Assembly: GCA_017505505.1 (NCBI GenBank)
Contig: JAFVPA010000056.1
Span: forward strand, 1 to 31,961
Direction: 5' to 3'
Length of the DNA: 31,961 nucleotides
DNA from: Oscillospiraceae bacterium
GTDB taxonomy: Bacteria > Bacillota_A > Clostridia > Oscillospirales > Oscillospiraceae
A program made the translations under genes and the position numbers. The notes below the pieces were generated by a model. It saw only the letters and a list, made by a program, of their open reading frames with translations, was not told the origin of the DNA and did no database searches. This document shows positions 22,562 to 30,445 of this stretch, piece by piece (position 1 is the stretch's first letter; every line of letters begins with the position of its first letter).

Positions 22562-22966
22562 ATGGGCTACGGCAATACGGAGGTATTCCTGACCCCGCAG
22601 GAGCGGGAAGCGCTGATCCAGAACTATCTTGGACGGACTGTCACCGTTCAAATCGACCGGCCCATCGGCTTCCATCATGTGACCAAGGGCATCCATTTGG
22701 ATTACACCGTAAATTACGGCTTTCTCCCCGGTGTGACAGGCGGCGATGGGGAAGAGCAGGACGTTTACGTTTTGGGCGTGGATAAACCTCTGGAAGTTTT
22801 TACGGGCCCCATCATCGCCGTAGTCCGCCGTGCTGACGACAACGAGGATAAATTCGTAGCCGCCCCGGAAGGAATGCCCTTCACGGCAAGGGAGATCGAA
22901 GAAGCAATTCACTTTGTGGAACAGTATTTCGACAGCACCATTGAATCCATCTTCGACAAGAGGTGA
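22562..22966 (+). CDS. Short inorganic pyrophosphatase-like protein
   Basis: A 134-residue protein resembling the core of family I soluble inorganic pyrophosphatases: VNYGFLPG and GGDGEEQDVYVLG correspond to the YGFIPxT and DxDPxDV regions. The canonical D-x-D-P is altered (DGEEQD), and the chain is shorter than typical PPases (about 170-180 residues). Similar short proteins are widespread in Clostridia and are annotated as inorganic diphosphatases, but activity is not assured and the fold may be used for another phosphate ester. The start has a perfect GGAGG. First of three genes on one strand; the next begins 5 bases after its stop, with its ribosome binding site in this gene's last codons. 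Confidence 0.78.
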   Translation: MGYGNTEVFLTPQEREALIQNYLGRTVTVQIDRPIGFHHVTKGIHLDYTVNYGFLPGVTGGDGEEQDVYVLGVDKPLEVFTGPIIAVVRRADDNEDKFVAAPEGMPFTAREIEEAIHFVEQYFDSTIESIFDKR

Positions 22967-22970
22967 CACC

Positions 22971-23642
22971 ATGGCAAACTATTTCCTTCTCAGCTTTGAC
23001 GATGGCACCATCTGGGACCGCCGCTTTGTGGAACTGCTGAACCGATATGGTGTGAAGTGTACGTTTAACTTGAACTCCGGCTTGGAGGACTTTGTCTGGC
23101 AGTATGAAGACAGATTTCCCATCCGCCGCCAGTGCCTGGCGGAAACGGTGGCACAGTACCGGGGTCACGAGGTGGCCAGCCACTCCCTGCACCATCACTG
23201 GCTGAATACTTTGACACCACCCCAGCTTTCCCGGGAAATAGGGGAGGACTGCAAGACACTGAAAGAAATTTTTGGATTGGAAGAAATCGGCTTCGGCGTT
23301 CCCTTCACAGCCTGTGGGGAACGGGAAATCAAAATTATCCGCAAATTCGTCCGGTATATCCGTCTTTCTGCTTTTTCTGACAGCTTCGCCCTGCCGGAGG
23401 ATCCTTACCATATCCCTATCCACGGTCTGTACAACGATCCTGATATCCGGGAAAAGATCGCCCGGTTTGCGGAAAATAAGCTGGAAGATTCCCTGTTTGT
23501 CATGGCAGGCCATTCCTATGAATTTGAGGTGCTGGACCACTGGGAATATATCGAGGAGCTTTTGAAGTATATCAAGTCCTTTGACTTTGAGATCGTGACC
23601 ACCATGGAATTCGTAAACCGCTGCTATCCGCAGACAAAATAG
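22971..23642 (+). CDS. Polysaccharide deacetylase-like protein
   Basis: A 223-residue protein of the NodB/polysaccharide-deacetylase fold. The metal motif is visible: D10/D11 in LLSFDDGT, and H71 with H75 in VASHSLHHHW (H-x3-H). The C-terminal motif FVMAGHSYEF supplies the later histidine. No signal peptide is seen, so a cytoplasmic role, or de-N-acetylation of a small-molecule or carbohydrate substrate, is more likely than peptidoglycan deacetylation. The start overlaps the ribosome-binding region in the end of the previous gene (AAGAGGTGACACC), so the operon is tight. The exact substrate is unknown. Confidence 0.83.
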   Translation: MANYFLLSFDDGTIWDRRFVELLNRYGVKCTFNLNSGLEDFVWQYEDRFPIRRQCLAETVAQYRGHEVASHSLHHHWLNTLTPPQLSREIGEDCKTLKEIFGLEEIGFGVPFTACGEREIKIIRKFVRYIRLSAFSDSFALPEDPYHIPIHGLYNDPDIREKIARFAENKLEDSLFVMAGHSYEFEVLDHWEYIEELLKYIKSFDFEIVTTMEFVNRCYPQTK

Positions 23643-23653
23643 GAGGAAATGCT

Positions 23654-24160
23654 ATGTATAACAAACTGCTCACCCGCCGCTCTGTCCGCAAGTATAAGCC
23701 CGAACAGGTCACCGATGCCCACCTGGACGCTGTTCTGGAAGCCGGCCTGTACGCTCCCACCGCCAAGAATAACCAGAAGCCTGTCATGGTGGCCGTCCGG
23801 GACAAGGAGACCCGTGACCTGCTGTCCAGAATGAACGCTGCGGTCATGGGCGTGGACACCGACCCCTTCTATGGCGCCCCCTGTGTCATCGTGGTGCTGG
23901 CAGATCCTGCCTTCCCCACCTGGATCGATGACGGCAGCCTGGTGCTGGGCAATCTGCTGAACGCCGCCCATGCGCTGGATCTGGGTAGCTGCTGGATCAA
24001 CCGGGCCCGGGAGTGCTTCGACCTGCCTGAGGGCAAGGAACTGCTGAAGAAGTGGGGCCTGCCGGAAAGCTACCGTGGTGTGGGCAACTGCATCCTGGGC
24101 TATCCCGACGAGGAGCCCGCTCCCAAGGACCGGCTGGGTGGCCGAATTATTAAAGTGTAA
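23654..24160 (+). CDS. Nitroreductase family protein
   Basis: A 168-residue FMN-dependent NAD(P)H oxidoreductase-type protein. Family landmarks are the N-terminal TRRSVRKYKPEQV (FMN-phosphate contacts), LYAPTAKNNQKPVMVAV, the ligand loop near GSLVLGNLLNAAHALDLGSCWI, and the terminal ILGYPDEEPAPKDR(L)GGRI typical of small clostridial nitroreductases. It may reduce nitro compounds, quinones or flavins; the natural substrate is unknown. AGGAGG precedes the ATG. It follows the deacetylase-like gene by 11 bases and ends in a strong terminator. As a flavoprotein it is not obviously linked functionally to its operon neighbours. Confidence 0.92.
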   Translation: MYNKLLTRRSVRKYKPEQVTDAHLDAVLEAGLYAPTAKNNQKPVMVAVRDKETRDLLSRMNAAVMGVDTDPFYGAPCVIVVLADPAFPTWIDDGSLVLGNLLNAAHALDLGSCWINRARECFDLPEGKELLKKWGLPESYRGVGNCILGYPDEEPAPKDRLGGRIIKV

Positions 24161-24164
24161 AAAG

Positions 24165-24202
24165 AAACTGTAGGATGGAGGGAAATCTCCATCCTACAGT
24201 TT
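24165..24202. terminator. Bidirectional terminator after the nitroreductase gene
   Basis: Perfect 16-bp stem (24165-24180 with 24187-24202), 6-base loop, T-run on the plus strand and a shorter one on the minus strand, serving the nitroreductase and the convergent lipoprotein gene. Its stem contains TGTAGGATGGAG/CTCCATCCTACA, echoing the TGTAGG...CCTACA ends of the dispersed palindromic elements. Confidence 0.93.
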
Positions 24203-24204
24203 TT

Positions 24205-24753
24205 TTATTCCTGTTCCAGAAAATCCCATAGACTGCCGGTAATCTGCGGGGGATAGTAGTAAGTGAACCAGCCTTCATTGCTGCCGATGGTGCCGTTTTG
24301 AGAGATGGTGAAGGCACCTTTTGTATGTTCGGTGGATTCCTGGGCTGGGGGAAGAAGGAAGGCGATCATTTGAATGCTGGTTGTCTTTCTGGGCTCCACC
24401 CAGGAGATGGGGGCACTGTCATAGCAGAGGCAGACAAAGGTATCGCCGGATTCCCGGTAAGTCCGATCCAACATGGTTTTTAACTGGCCCGGGGCTTCCG
24501 CCATAAAAAGGTCTTCCTCTTTGACTGTGTCCAGGGTACTGACTGCAGTTTTCCACCAATTGGGTTGAAGGGCGGTATAGAGCTTCTGGTATTCCGCCGT
24601 GTCCGGGGTGTAGTCGGTGATGCTGGTATCGGATTGGATCCGGATATATTCCGGAGCCTTCAATTCCTTTTGCAGGTATTCTTCGTTGCCGCCCTTTGCG
24701 CAGGCGCACAGCAGAAGCAGGCATGGAAGCAGAAGAAAAAGGCGTTTTTTCAT
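24205..24753 (-). CDS. Putative lipoprotein of unknown function
   Basis: A 182-residue secreted lipoprotein. The signal is MKKRLFLLLPCLLLLCACAKGG, with a lipobox ending at C16 or C18 (LLCAC). The mature part shows no recognisable family: EYIRIQSDTSITDYTPDTAEYQKLYTALQPNWW, two cysteines in VCLCYD, and WVEPRKTTSIQMIAFLL. It resembles small extracytoplasmic lipoproteins of Clostridia annotated only as hypothetical. AGGAGGAGG precedes the ATG. It is the second gene after another lipoprotein (16-base gap), suggesting a two-gene operon. Confidence 0.8.
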   Translation of the reverse strand: MKKRLFLLLPCLLLLCACAKGGNEEYLQKELKAPEYIRIQSDTSITDYTPDTAEYQKLYTALQPNWWKTAVSTLDTVKEEDLFMAEAPGQLKTMLDRTYRESGDTFVCLCYDSAPISWVEPRKTTSIQMIAFLLPPAQESTEHTKGAFTISQNGTIGSNEGWFTYYYPPQITGSLWDFLEQE

Positions 24754-24769
24754 AGTGGTCCTCCTCCTG

Positions 24770-25369
24770 TTATTCCAATGGTTCCCGGCTGAACAGCACA
24801 GTCACCGCGTACACATGGTCATGGCCGTATTTTGCATAGTCTTCCGGATGGAAGAAATAAGTGGTGTCATAGGACCGGATCTCGTTTTTGGAGGTAAGGA
24901 TCTGCACTGCCAGAGGGATCTCCTGCTCATAAACGATCTCTGTCTTCTGGTTCAGCATGGAGGTGGCCCGGTGCATTCCGGTGGTATCGAATTCTGCTTT
25001 GGTTTCGATTTCGGTAGCGCCGTTGTGGTTTTCACTTTGGATAGAATCCCGCAGGCCTTCTTCCAGATTTTCAAAGTCCACCATCAGGCGACCCTTTGGG
25101 TCTGTGAAGGGACGGCCACCACCGCCGTAGAACAGCTCCCAGTTTCCGTCGATCAGCTCGTAGGCGTTGATGGAAATGCGTTGGACAGTATCGTCTACCT
25201 TGAAATCGAAGATATGGTCGTCCAGGTTGACCCCCACCAGGTCTGCCAGGTCCTGTTCCTGCTTCATCAGCTGGGCCGGCTGGATGTACATGGCGGGGCC
25301 TTTTTCCGCGCATCCGAAGAGCAGAAGTGTCAGCATAAGAGACAGGCAGAACGTGATGCACTTTTTCAT
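24770..25369 (-). CDS. Putative lipoprotein of unknown function
   Basis: A 199-residue lipoprotein. Signal peptide MKKCITFCLSLMLTLLLFGCAEKG with lipobox LLFGC (C20). The mature domain reads DLADLVGVNLDDHIFDFKVDDTVQRISINAYELIDGNWELFYGGGGR and later TEIVYEQEIPLAVQILTSKNEIRSYDTTYFFHPEDYA. No named family is recognised. GGAGGG lies just upstream of the ATG, and a TATACT-like extended -10 precedes it, with no clear -35. First gene of a two-lipoprotein unit; the two proteins do not look closely alike outside the signal. Confidence 0.82.
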   Translation of the reverse strand: MKKCITFCLSLMLTLLLFGCAEKGPAMYIQPAQLMKQEQDLADLVGVNLDDHIFDFKVDDTVQRISINAYELIDGNWELFYGGGGRPFTDPKGRLMVDFENLEEGLRDSIQSENHNGATEIETKAEFDTTGMHRATSMLNQKTEIVYEQEIPLAVQILTSKNEIRSYDTTYFFHPEDYAKYGHDHVYAVTVLFSREPLE

Positions 25370-25441
25370 AGAGATCCCTCCTTTTCTAGAAGTATACCAT
25401 AGGGGAAAAGAAAGGAAAAGAGTTGAAAGATTAAGAGTTTT

Positions 25442-26398
25442 TTAAACCTGCATCGGTTCCCTGGAGGATGCTTCCGGGCCAAAGAACTCCCGGGCGGCTT
25501 TCAGATAGGTTTCCGGGGCTACGGGGTAGCTCAGGCCGTGACCGGCACCGGGGATGGTCACCAGCTGCTTCCGGGAGGCACAGGCATCATAATTGGCGCG
25601 GCTCATGTTACAGGGAACGTAGTCATCCGCTTCGCCGTGGAAGAACAGGACGGGGACCGTGCAGCGCTTCACCGCTTCCTCCGGGGACGTTTCTTCCAGG
25701 TCGAAGCCGCCGTAGAGCCGGGCCCCCAGTTTCACGAAGGGGTAGCAGAGTTTGGGGGGCAGATGCATCTGGTCACGGATAACGGTCTGGATGATATGCT
25801 TGGGGGAATCGTAACCGCAGTCGGCCTGGATACCGATGACATTTTTGGGCAGGTCTGTGCCGCCTGCCATCAGCACTGTGGCGGCGCCCATGGAAATGCC
25901 GGTGAGGATGATCTTTACCTCCGGGCCGAATTTTTGAAGCATGAAATCCACCCAGGTCAGACAGTCCCGGTGCTCCTTGATGCCGAAGGTGATGACCTTG
26001 CCCTCGCTGCCGCCGCTGCACCGCTGGTCTACGATGAGGGCGCTGCGGCCCAGGCGGAAGCAACGCTGCATACCGCCGGACAGGTCCCGCTCCGCGTTGC
26101 CACGGTAGCCGTGGAACATCAGTTCAATAGGTGCTCCGGGGGCGTATTCGTAGAATTTTCCGATCAGCTTCAGACCGTCAAAGGATCGGATGGACACATC
26201 CTCATGAGGCGTGGCCCGGGCCTCCAAAGTCCAGCGGGTCATGTCCTCCCAGAAGACCTCGTAGATCTTGCCTTCGGGCAGATCGATGGCATCGCCCTTC
26301 TCCCCAGACCGGGGCGCATAAAAGCCCATGCGGAAGCAGAAGTAGGAAATGAGGAGGATGAGGGCGGCGAGGATGGTGAGTAAAATCAGAATGGTCAT
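25442..26398 (-). CDS. Alpha/beta hydrolase with N-terminal membrane anchor
   Basis: A 318-residue alpha/beta-hydrolase-fold protein anchored by one hydrophobic helix (2-20). The nucleophile elbow is GISMGA (serine within the LTGISMGAATVL strand-turn-helix), the acid is in HGEADDYVP, and the histidine is in GAGHGLSYP. The oxyanion region is MFHGYRGNAERDLSG. It resembles BAAT/dienelactone-type or 'alpha/beta fold hydrolase' proteins of gut Clostridia; the substrate is unknown. The start codon follows the stop of the SHOCT-domain gene by 7 bases and uses the weak AGGA inside that gene's end, so expression is probably coupled to it. Confidence 0.9.
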   Translation of the reverse strand: MTILILLTILAALILLISYFCFRMGFYAPRSGEKGDAIDLPEGKIYEVFWEDMTRWTLEARATPHEDVSIRSFDGLKLIGKFYEYAPGAPIELMFHGYRGNAERDLSGGMQRCFRLGRSALIVDQRCSGGSEGKVITFGIKEHRDCLTWVDFMLQKFGPEVKIILTGISMGAATVLMAGGTDLPKNVIGIQADCGYDSPKHIIQTVIRDQMHLPPKLCYPFVKLGARLYGGFDLEETSPEEAVKRCTVPVLFFHGEADDYVPCNMSRANYDACASRKQLVTIPGAGHGLSYPVAPETYLKAAREFFGPEASSREPMQV

Positions 26399-26405
26399 GT
26401 TTTTG

Positions 26406-27296
26406 TTACAATCCTAATAGTTGTTTTTTCTTTGCCTGGAACTCTTCTTCACTAATGATCCCATCGTCCCATAGCTGTTTGTATTTTCGAAGTTCGTCTA
26501 CGGAAGATGCAGGCTGCTGAGGGGACTGGGGTGCGTTTTCCTTTCCGGTGTCCCGCTGATGACAAATCAGCTGAAGGAGGGCAAGAATATCCTGCGCAGT
26601 CCGAAATTCTGTTTTATAAGTATGACTTTCCCGCTGCGTGGAAGAAGAAATCAGGCGAATGTAGTGGGTATGATTGTCTGCGTTGTTGACGGTAATCTTA
26701 ATTTCGAGATTTGTACAGGTTTGTTTTGTCTTCTTTTTTCCGGTAATGCTTCCAACGACGGCACCTGTATGTCCGAACAGCATGCCACCGACAACAGCAC
26801 GGCCCAACCCGCCTTTTGTAATGCTGCTTCCATCTTCCAGCAGTTCAAAATCGACAAGATCCTCATAGCTGTATGGAATCGCTTTCTCAAAGGGAGAGAA
26901 GACACCTTTTCCGATAGCCCATTGGCGGTTATTTTCATCAACGGCAAGATAATTGCCGATGATTTTTGTGGGAGAGAATTTCCTGGCGGAAGCCTGAGCA
27001 GAGCCGACAGTGGAGGAAACGACTGCATCCAAGTCATATACTTTTACCTGGGGCTTATACGCAGTTGGTGTGATCTCAATAGTGATCAGATTTTTTGCTG
27101 ACAGATCCAGATAGACAGGGTCGGACATGGTAGCATTGGGGAGGTTGCACTGGAACATGACAATGTGCCCTTCTGCCTGGTAGGTTACCTCTCCGCCGTT
27201 CTTTACCTTGCAGACAAGTTTGTTGTCGATATAACAATTCATGGGGGAAGCAATGCCAGCCATAGTCCGCTTACGCATGATATATAAACGCGCCAT
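26406..27296 (-). CDS. SHOCT-domain protein of unknown function
   Basis: A 296-residue protein. The first 90 residues are beta-rich without a known motif (MNCYIDNKLVCKVKNGGEVTY, GHIVMFQCNLPN). Around residues 160-185 is a glycine-zipper-like segment (GGLGRAVVGGMLFGHTGAVVGSITG) that may insert in or contact membrane. The last 30 residues, VDELRKYKQLWDDGIISEEEFQAKKKQLL, are a classic SHOCT (short C-terminal) domain, usually found in oligomerising proteins. A proline/glutamine-rich linker precedes it. The start has GAGAGGGG, and a promoter lies upstream. It heads a two-gene unit with the alpha/beta hydrolase. Confidence 0.85.
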   Translation of the reverse strand: MARLYIMRKRTMAGIASPMNCYIDNKLVCKVKNGGEVTYQAEGHIVMFQCNLPNATMSDPVYLDLSAKNLITIEITPTAYKPQVKVYDLDAVVSSTVGSAQASARKFSPTKIIGNYLAVDENNRQWAIGKGVFSPFEKAIPYSYEDLVDFELLEDGSSITKGGLGRAVVGGMLFGHTGAVVGSITGKKKTKQTCTNLEIKITVNNADNHTHYIRLISSSTQRESHTYKTEFRTAQDILALLQLICHQRDTGKENAPQSPQQPASSVDELRKYKQLWDDGIISEEEFQAKKKQLLGL

Positions 27297-27325
27297 GTTA
27301 TGACCCCTCTCATTTGATTTGTTTT

Positions 27326-27353
27326 ATTATAACATTCACGGAATAAAAATCAA
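27326..27353 (-). promoter_or_regulatory. Promoter of the SHOCT-domain gene
   Basis: On the minus strand TTGATT (27348-27353), 16-base spacer, TATAAT (27326-27331), 30 bases upstream of the start. Confidence 0.7.
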
Positions 27354-27368
27354 TACAAGAAACAAAGG

Positions 27369-27394
27369 GTCCCCGATCCAAAAGGATCGGGGAC
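27369..27394 (-). terminator. Hairpin near the junction with the integrative element
   Basis: Perfect 11-bp stem GTCCCCGATCC/GGATCGGGGAC (27369-27379 and 27384-27394) with an AAAA loop. The minus-strand tail (CCTTTGTTTCTTG) is a modest T-run, so it could terminate transcription coming from the integrase side or be a relic of the gene interrupted by integration. Confidence 0.65.
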
Positions 27395-27400
27395 AAATGC

Positions 27401-27578
27401 TTTAGTTATCCATGGGTTTCATTGTGGGGATGTGTTTGGCAATTACCTATATGTTCTTATTTCCCACCGAATTGCCACGATAACTAAACAAATATAACCG
27501 GCTTTTCGTGTATATTTTTATATGTCTTTAGGGCGTACCCATGGAAATGGGTAAAAGTATGGGTATAGCAATTAGGTA
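27401..27578. other. Candidate attachment-end region next to the integrase gene
   Basis: No gene is seen in 27395-27578. It contains nested inverted repeats: TTTAGTTATC (27401-27410) with GATAACTAAA (27479-27488), and TGGCAATT (27437-27444) with AATTGCCA (27470-27477). Closer to int there are three copies of ATGGGTA, one inverted (27536-27542) and two direct 12 bases apart (27547-27553, 27559-27565). Dyads plus short directly repeated sites are what is expected for the core and arm-binding sites of a Tn916-type integrase, but the second end of the element is outside the window, so the exact boundary cannot be fixed. Confidence 0.45.
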
Positions 27579-28847
27579 TCAACTAATCTTGATCTTGCCT
27601 TCCAGATTGGAGAAGCTTTCCTGCTTTTTCGCTTTGGTTGCCTCGTTATAAATGTTCATGGTTGTTGCGATATCAGCATGGCCCATGATTTCCTGGATGA
27701 CCTTGAGGTTAGTTTCATTCTCACAGAATCGAGTACAGAAGGTATGACGAAGATTGTGTGCGCTGAAATGAGGCAGCAGCTCCGCTTGCCGGTTCTCTTC
27801 CTTTGCCAGCGCAGTTTCAACCTTGTTATATTCCCGGCTGATCCGTTCAATTGCCCGGTTGATTGCATGAGGATTCAGACATTCTCCATACCGATTCTGA
27901 AAGATAAAACCACTGTAACCATCGATCTCCATCTGATTGAAGCCTTCCTGCATTTGACGCTTCTTCTCTGCCATCAATGCTTTCTTTACCTCAGACAGCA
28001 GGGGGACAATTCTGATGCCGGATTTGGATTTTGGAGTAGTAATGTGATACTCACATTTTCCGCTGTCCTGCATCCGGTAGATCAAATTGTGATTAATGGA
28101 AATGACATTTTCATTGAAATCACAATCTTCCCAGCGGAGTCCAACAGCCTCTCCCACACGGCAGCCGGTGCCCAGCAACAGGGTGAAAATAGGAAGCCAA
28201 TGCTGATATTGCTTGCTATTGGAAATGAAATTAATGAAAGCTGACTGCTGCGGGATGGTCAGTGCATGACGCTTGCCTTTCTCCCAGTCATGGCTCTTCT
28301 TGATTTCAGCCATCACACCTTCCGTGGGATTGGAACGAATCAACCCATCCCGAACGGCAACATTGAAAACAGGATGCAGAATGGTATGGATGATTTCCAT
28401 GCTGCAAGGCTTAAACCCAACGTCTCGAATCAGGTGAATGTAAAACCTTTTGATATCGCTATACCGGATGGAGGAAATGTTGCGCAGACCGATATCCTCG
28501 GATACGTATTTCTTGTACATATACTTGTAGTTGGTTCTGGTAGACTGCTTCAGCTCGTATTTGGTTTCCATGTAAGCATCAAAGAAACTGTTCAGTGTTG
28601 TTCTGGCACCGGTATAGGTGCTTATACCTTCTTCCAGATCACGAAGAACTTGTTTCTCCATTTCTCGCAAAGCGCCTTCACATTTCTTCCCGGAAGGAGC
28701 TTTATCCGTTTCTACAAGCTTCCAACTATATATGCTGCGAGTGATACCGTGCACATCCTTATAACGATATTCGTATCTACCGTCCTCTCGCTGACGTTCT
28801 CCTTGGCGGAGAATACGTCCCTTTTTGTCACGTTTCTTTTCTGACAT
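27579..28847 (-). CDS. Tn916-type tyrosine integrase
   Basis: A 422-residue tyrosine recombinase that integrates and, with Xis, excises the element. The N-terminal arm-binding domain (about 5-45, KKGRILRQGERQREDGRYEYRY) resembles the Tn916 integrase DNA-binding domain. A SAM-like core-binding domain occupies about 80-180. The catalytic domain has R230 (GTGCRVGEAVGLRW), a lysine near 275, H364-x2-R367 (HNLRHTF), H390 and nucleophile Y400 (GHADIATTMNIYNEA). Length is close to Tn916 Int (about 405). AAAGGAG precedes the ATG. It is the last gene of the minus-strand element, next to the presumed attachment end, and base composition is clearly more AT-rich than in the chromosome to the left. Confidence 0.95.
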   Translation of the reverse strand: MSEKKRDKKGRILRQGERQREDGRYEYRYKDVHGITRSIYSWKLVETDKAPSGKKCEGALREMEKQVLRDLEEGISTYTGARTTLNSFFDAYMETKYELKQSTRTNYKYMYKKYVSEDIGLRNISSIRYSDIKRFYIHLIRDVGFKPCSMEIIHTILHPVFNVAVRDGLIRSNPTEGVMAEIKKSHDWEKGKRHALTIPQQSAFINFISNSKQYQHWLPIFTLLLGTGCRVGEAVGLRWEDCDFNENVISINHNLIYRMQDSGKCEYHITTPKSKSGIRIVPLLSEVKKALMAEKKRQMQEGFNQMEIDGYSGFIFQNRYGECLNPHAINRAIERISREYNKVETALAKEENRQAELLPHFSAHNLRHTFCTRFCENETNLKVIQEIMGHADIATTMNIYNEATKAKKQESFSNLEGKIKIS

Positions 28848-28868
28848 AGCGGCTCCTTTCTATAACAA

Positions 28869-28912
28869 AGAACCCACTATATGACATGACAATCATACCA
28901 TAAGTGGGTTCT
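28869..28912. terminator. Stem-loop between xis and int
   Basis: Inverted repeat AGAACCCACT (28869-28878) and AGTGGGTTCT (28903-28912), 10-bp perfect stem with an extra short dyad in the loop. Minus-strand reading gives a modest T-run. It may limit read-through from xis into int or act in regulation of excision. Confidence 0.6.
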
Positions 28913-28931
28913 CTTTACAATAAGATATCGG

Positions 28932-29138
28932 TTAAATTGCCGTGAGATTGTCAATGTAGTGTTCGAACTTCTTCCTCTTGATCTGAGGCCGATTTCCATT
29001 CCAGAGAATATAATCCGCATTCTCGTTTTCACTGATAATTCTGCGAAGCTTATTCTCTCCAATACGAAAATAGGCAGCAGCTTCTTCAACAGAAAGCGTA
29101 TAGCGTTCCCAAGGTGGGACTGTGACTGCAGTTGCCAT
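28932..29138 (-). CDS. Excisionase (Tn916 Xis-like)
   Basis: A 68-residue small DNA-binding protein that directs the integrase toward excision. It contains the winged-helix MerR/Xis-type core: [25 protein letters not shown], then a beta-hairpin and basic stretch ([23 protein letters not shown]), very like the Tn916 excisionase. The start ATG ([10 protein letters not shown]) is preceded by AAGGAGG with 9-base spacing and lies 2 bases after the stop of the FtsK-like gene, so the two are translated together. It ends 85 bases before the integrase start, a gap containing a hairpin. Confidence 0.92.
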   Translation of the reverse strand: MATAVTVPPWERYTLSVEEAAAYFRIGENKLRRIISENENADYILWNGNRPQIKRKKFEHYIDNLTAI

Positions 29139-29140
29139 AC

Positions 29141-30445
29141 TTACCAACCTCCTTCATCATCAAACCAGCAGGCCTGAAATACCGTTCCATCGTGGAGCAG
29201 AAAGCGGCCTCTGGCATCCTTGGGAATCTGTTCTGCTGCGGAAGTGTTATCCAGGATAATCTGGGACAGTACCGTGTCTGCTCGTCCACAGATCCGGCAG
29301 TTAACGTTGTTCTTGATCTGACCGGACAGAATGTTGGCATCCGGTCTTTGGGTAGCCAGGATCAGGTGAATACCAAAGGCTCGTCCCTGTCTGGCAATCA
29401 TGGAAAGCTTACTTTCAATCTTGCTGACGACTTCTTTCTGTTCCTTTGTCAGACCGGTTTTATCCAGGACTTCCGCGATCTCGTCACAAGCAAAGATGTA
29501 TCGCTGAAGATTCTCTCCTGTTGCTGCATTGTACCTGTCAATATTTGACTGCCCTGCGGCAGCAAGGAGCTTCTTTCTGCGCTTCAGCTCATCCGTCAGT
29601 TCAGTGAGCAATTCCAGTGTGGATTCTTCATCTACGCACATCTGGCATTTCTTGTGCCAGATGGGTGGAAAGTCAACGCCGCCCTTAAAGTCGGAAATAC
29701 AAACCAGTGCGCCCTTCTGAATTGCCTGCATGAGCAACAGCTTCAGCAACACGCTCTTGCCGCTGCCGGTAGAACCACCCAGTAGGATATGCGGGATCTT
29801 TACCAGATCCACAGTCACCGGGCCAATGAAGCTTTCGCCCAAAACCAGTATGAAGGATTCTCTGGAAAGGAACTTTGGATTCCAGTTTATCACTTCCGGC
29901 AGATCGGTTCTGGCGGGTACCGTGTACAACAGCACCCGGCTTTTCCCAGACCCATTTTTCATTTTGACGATGATGATATCCAGAACGGTTTCTATGGCTG
30001 CCTGCTTGTCTTTCCACTCCTTCAGCGGGATACCCCGGGAAGTGAACTCCCAAATGGATATCCTGGGGTTTTGCTTGTCCTTGTACTTGCGTTTCAGTTC
30101 CGGAACCATGTCCGCGTGGTTCACAAAGCCGATGGTTCGCAACTGATCCTGAATATTTTTCTTATCCAGAGGAACGAAAATCAGTATGGTGAGGATGATT
30201 CCACCGACGGATATATAAGTCCCGAAAATATGCTCCATGGCATAAACCGCGACAGGTGAAATGTAGTTGATATTTCCGGCAGATGCTGCAATGCTCTGCT
30301 GATTCTGCCATACCAGGATACCACCCAGCAGGTAGAACAGAATCAGAATGAGTTTGACAGGCGCGTCGGAGGTGAAATTCAGTCTGAGAAGATGCTCCCG
30401 TACACTAGTTCTTTGCGTTAGTTTCCGTTTTTCAATTTTTCTCAT
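29141..30445 (-). CDS. FtsK/SpoIIIE-type ATPase (TcpA / Tn916 Orf21-like coupling protein)
   Basis: A 434-residue membrane ATPase of the FtsK/HerA group that in Gram-positive integrative elements (Tn916 Orf21, ICEBs1 ConQ, TcpA) delivers DNA to a transfer apparatus. Two transmembrane helices lie at about 30-46 and 72-92. The motor domain has Walker [10 protein letters not shown] (223-231), [14 protein letters not shown], and Walker [11 protein letters not shown] with D321/E322, followed by [31 protein letters not shown], the FtsK signature stretch. The start has AGGAGG and overlaps the 3' end of rep by 14 bases. In this element it may act as the coupling protein or translocase for a rolling-circle intermediate. 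Confidence 0.92.
   Translation of the reverse strand: MRKIEKRKLTQRTSVREHLLRLNFTSDAPVKLILILFYLLGGILVWQNQQSIAASAGNINYISPVAVYAMEHIFGTYISVGGIILTILIFVPLDKKNIQDQLRTIGFVNHADMVPELKRKYKDKQNPRISIWEFTSRGIPLKEWKDKQAAIETVLDIIIVKMKNGSGKSRVLLYTVPARTDLPEVINWNPKFLSRESFILVLGESFIGPVTVDLVKIPHILLGGSTGSGKSVLLKLLLMQAIQKGALVCISDFKGGVDFPPIWHKKCQMCVDEESTLELLTELTDELKRRKKLLAAAGQSNIDRYNAATGENLQRYIFACDEIAEVLDKTGLTKEQKEVVSKIESKLSMIARQGRAFGIHLILATQRPDANILSGQIKNNVNCRICGRADTVLSQIILDNTSAAEQIPKDARGRFLLHDGTVFQACWFDDEGGW

Noticed and set aside
27401..27565. A CRISPR array suggested by short repeats near int
   Set aside because: Repeats are 7-10 bases, few and irregular, and no spacers of constant length exist. No CRISPR array or cas gene is seen anywhere in the window.
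27297..27578. tRNA gene as integration target
   Set aside because: No cloverleaf-like sequence or tRNA 3' end is recognisable on either strand at the element boundary.
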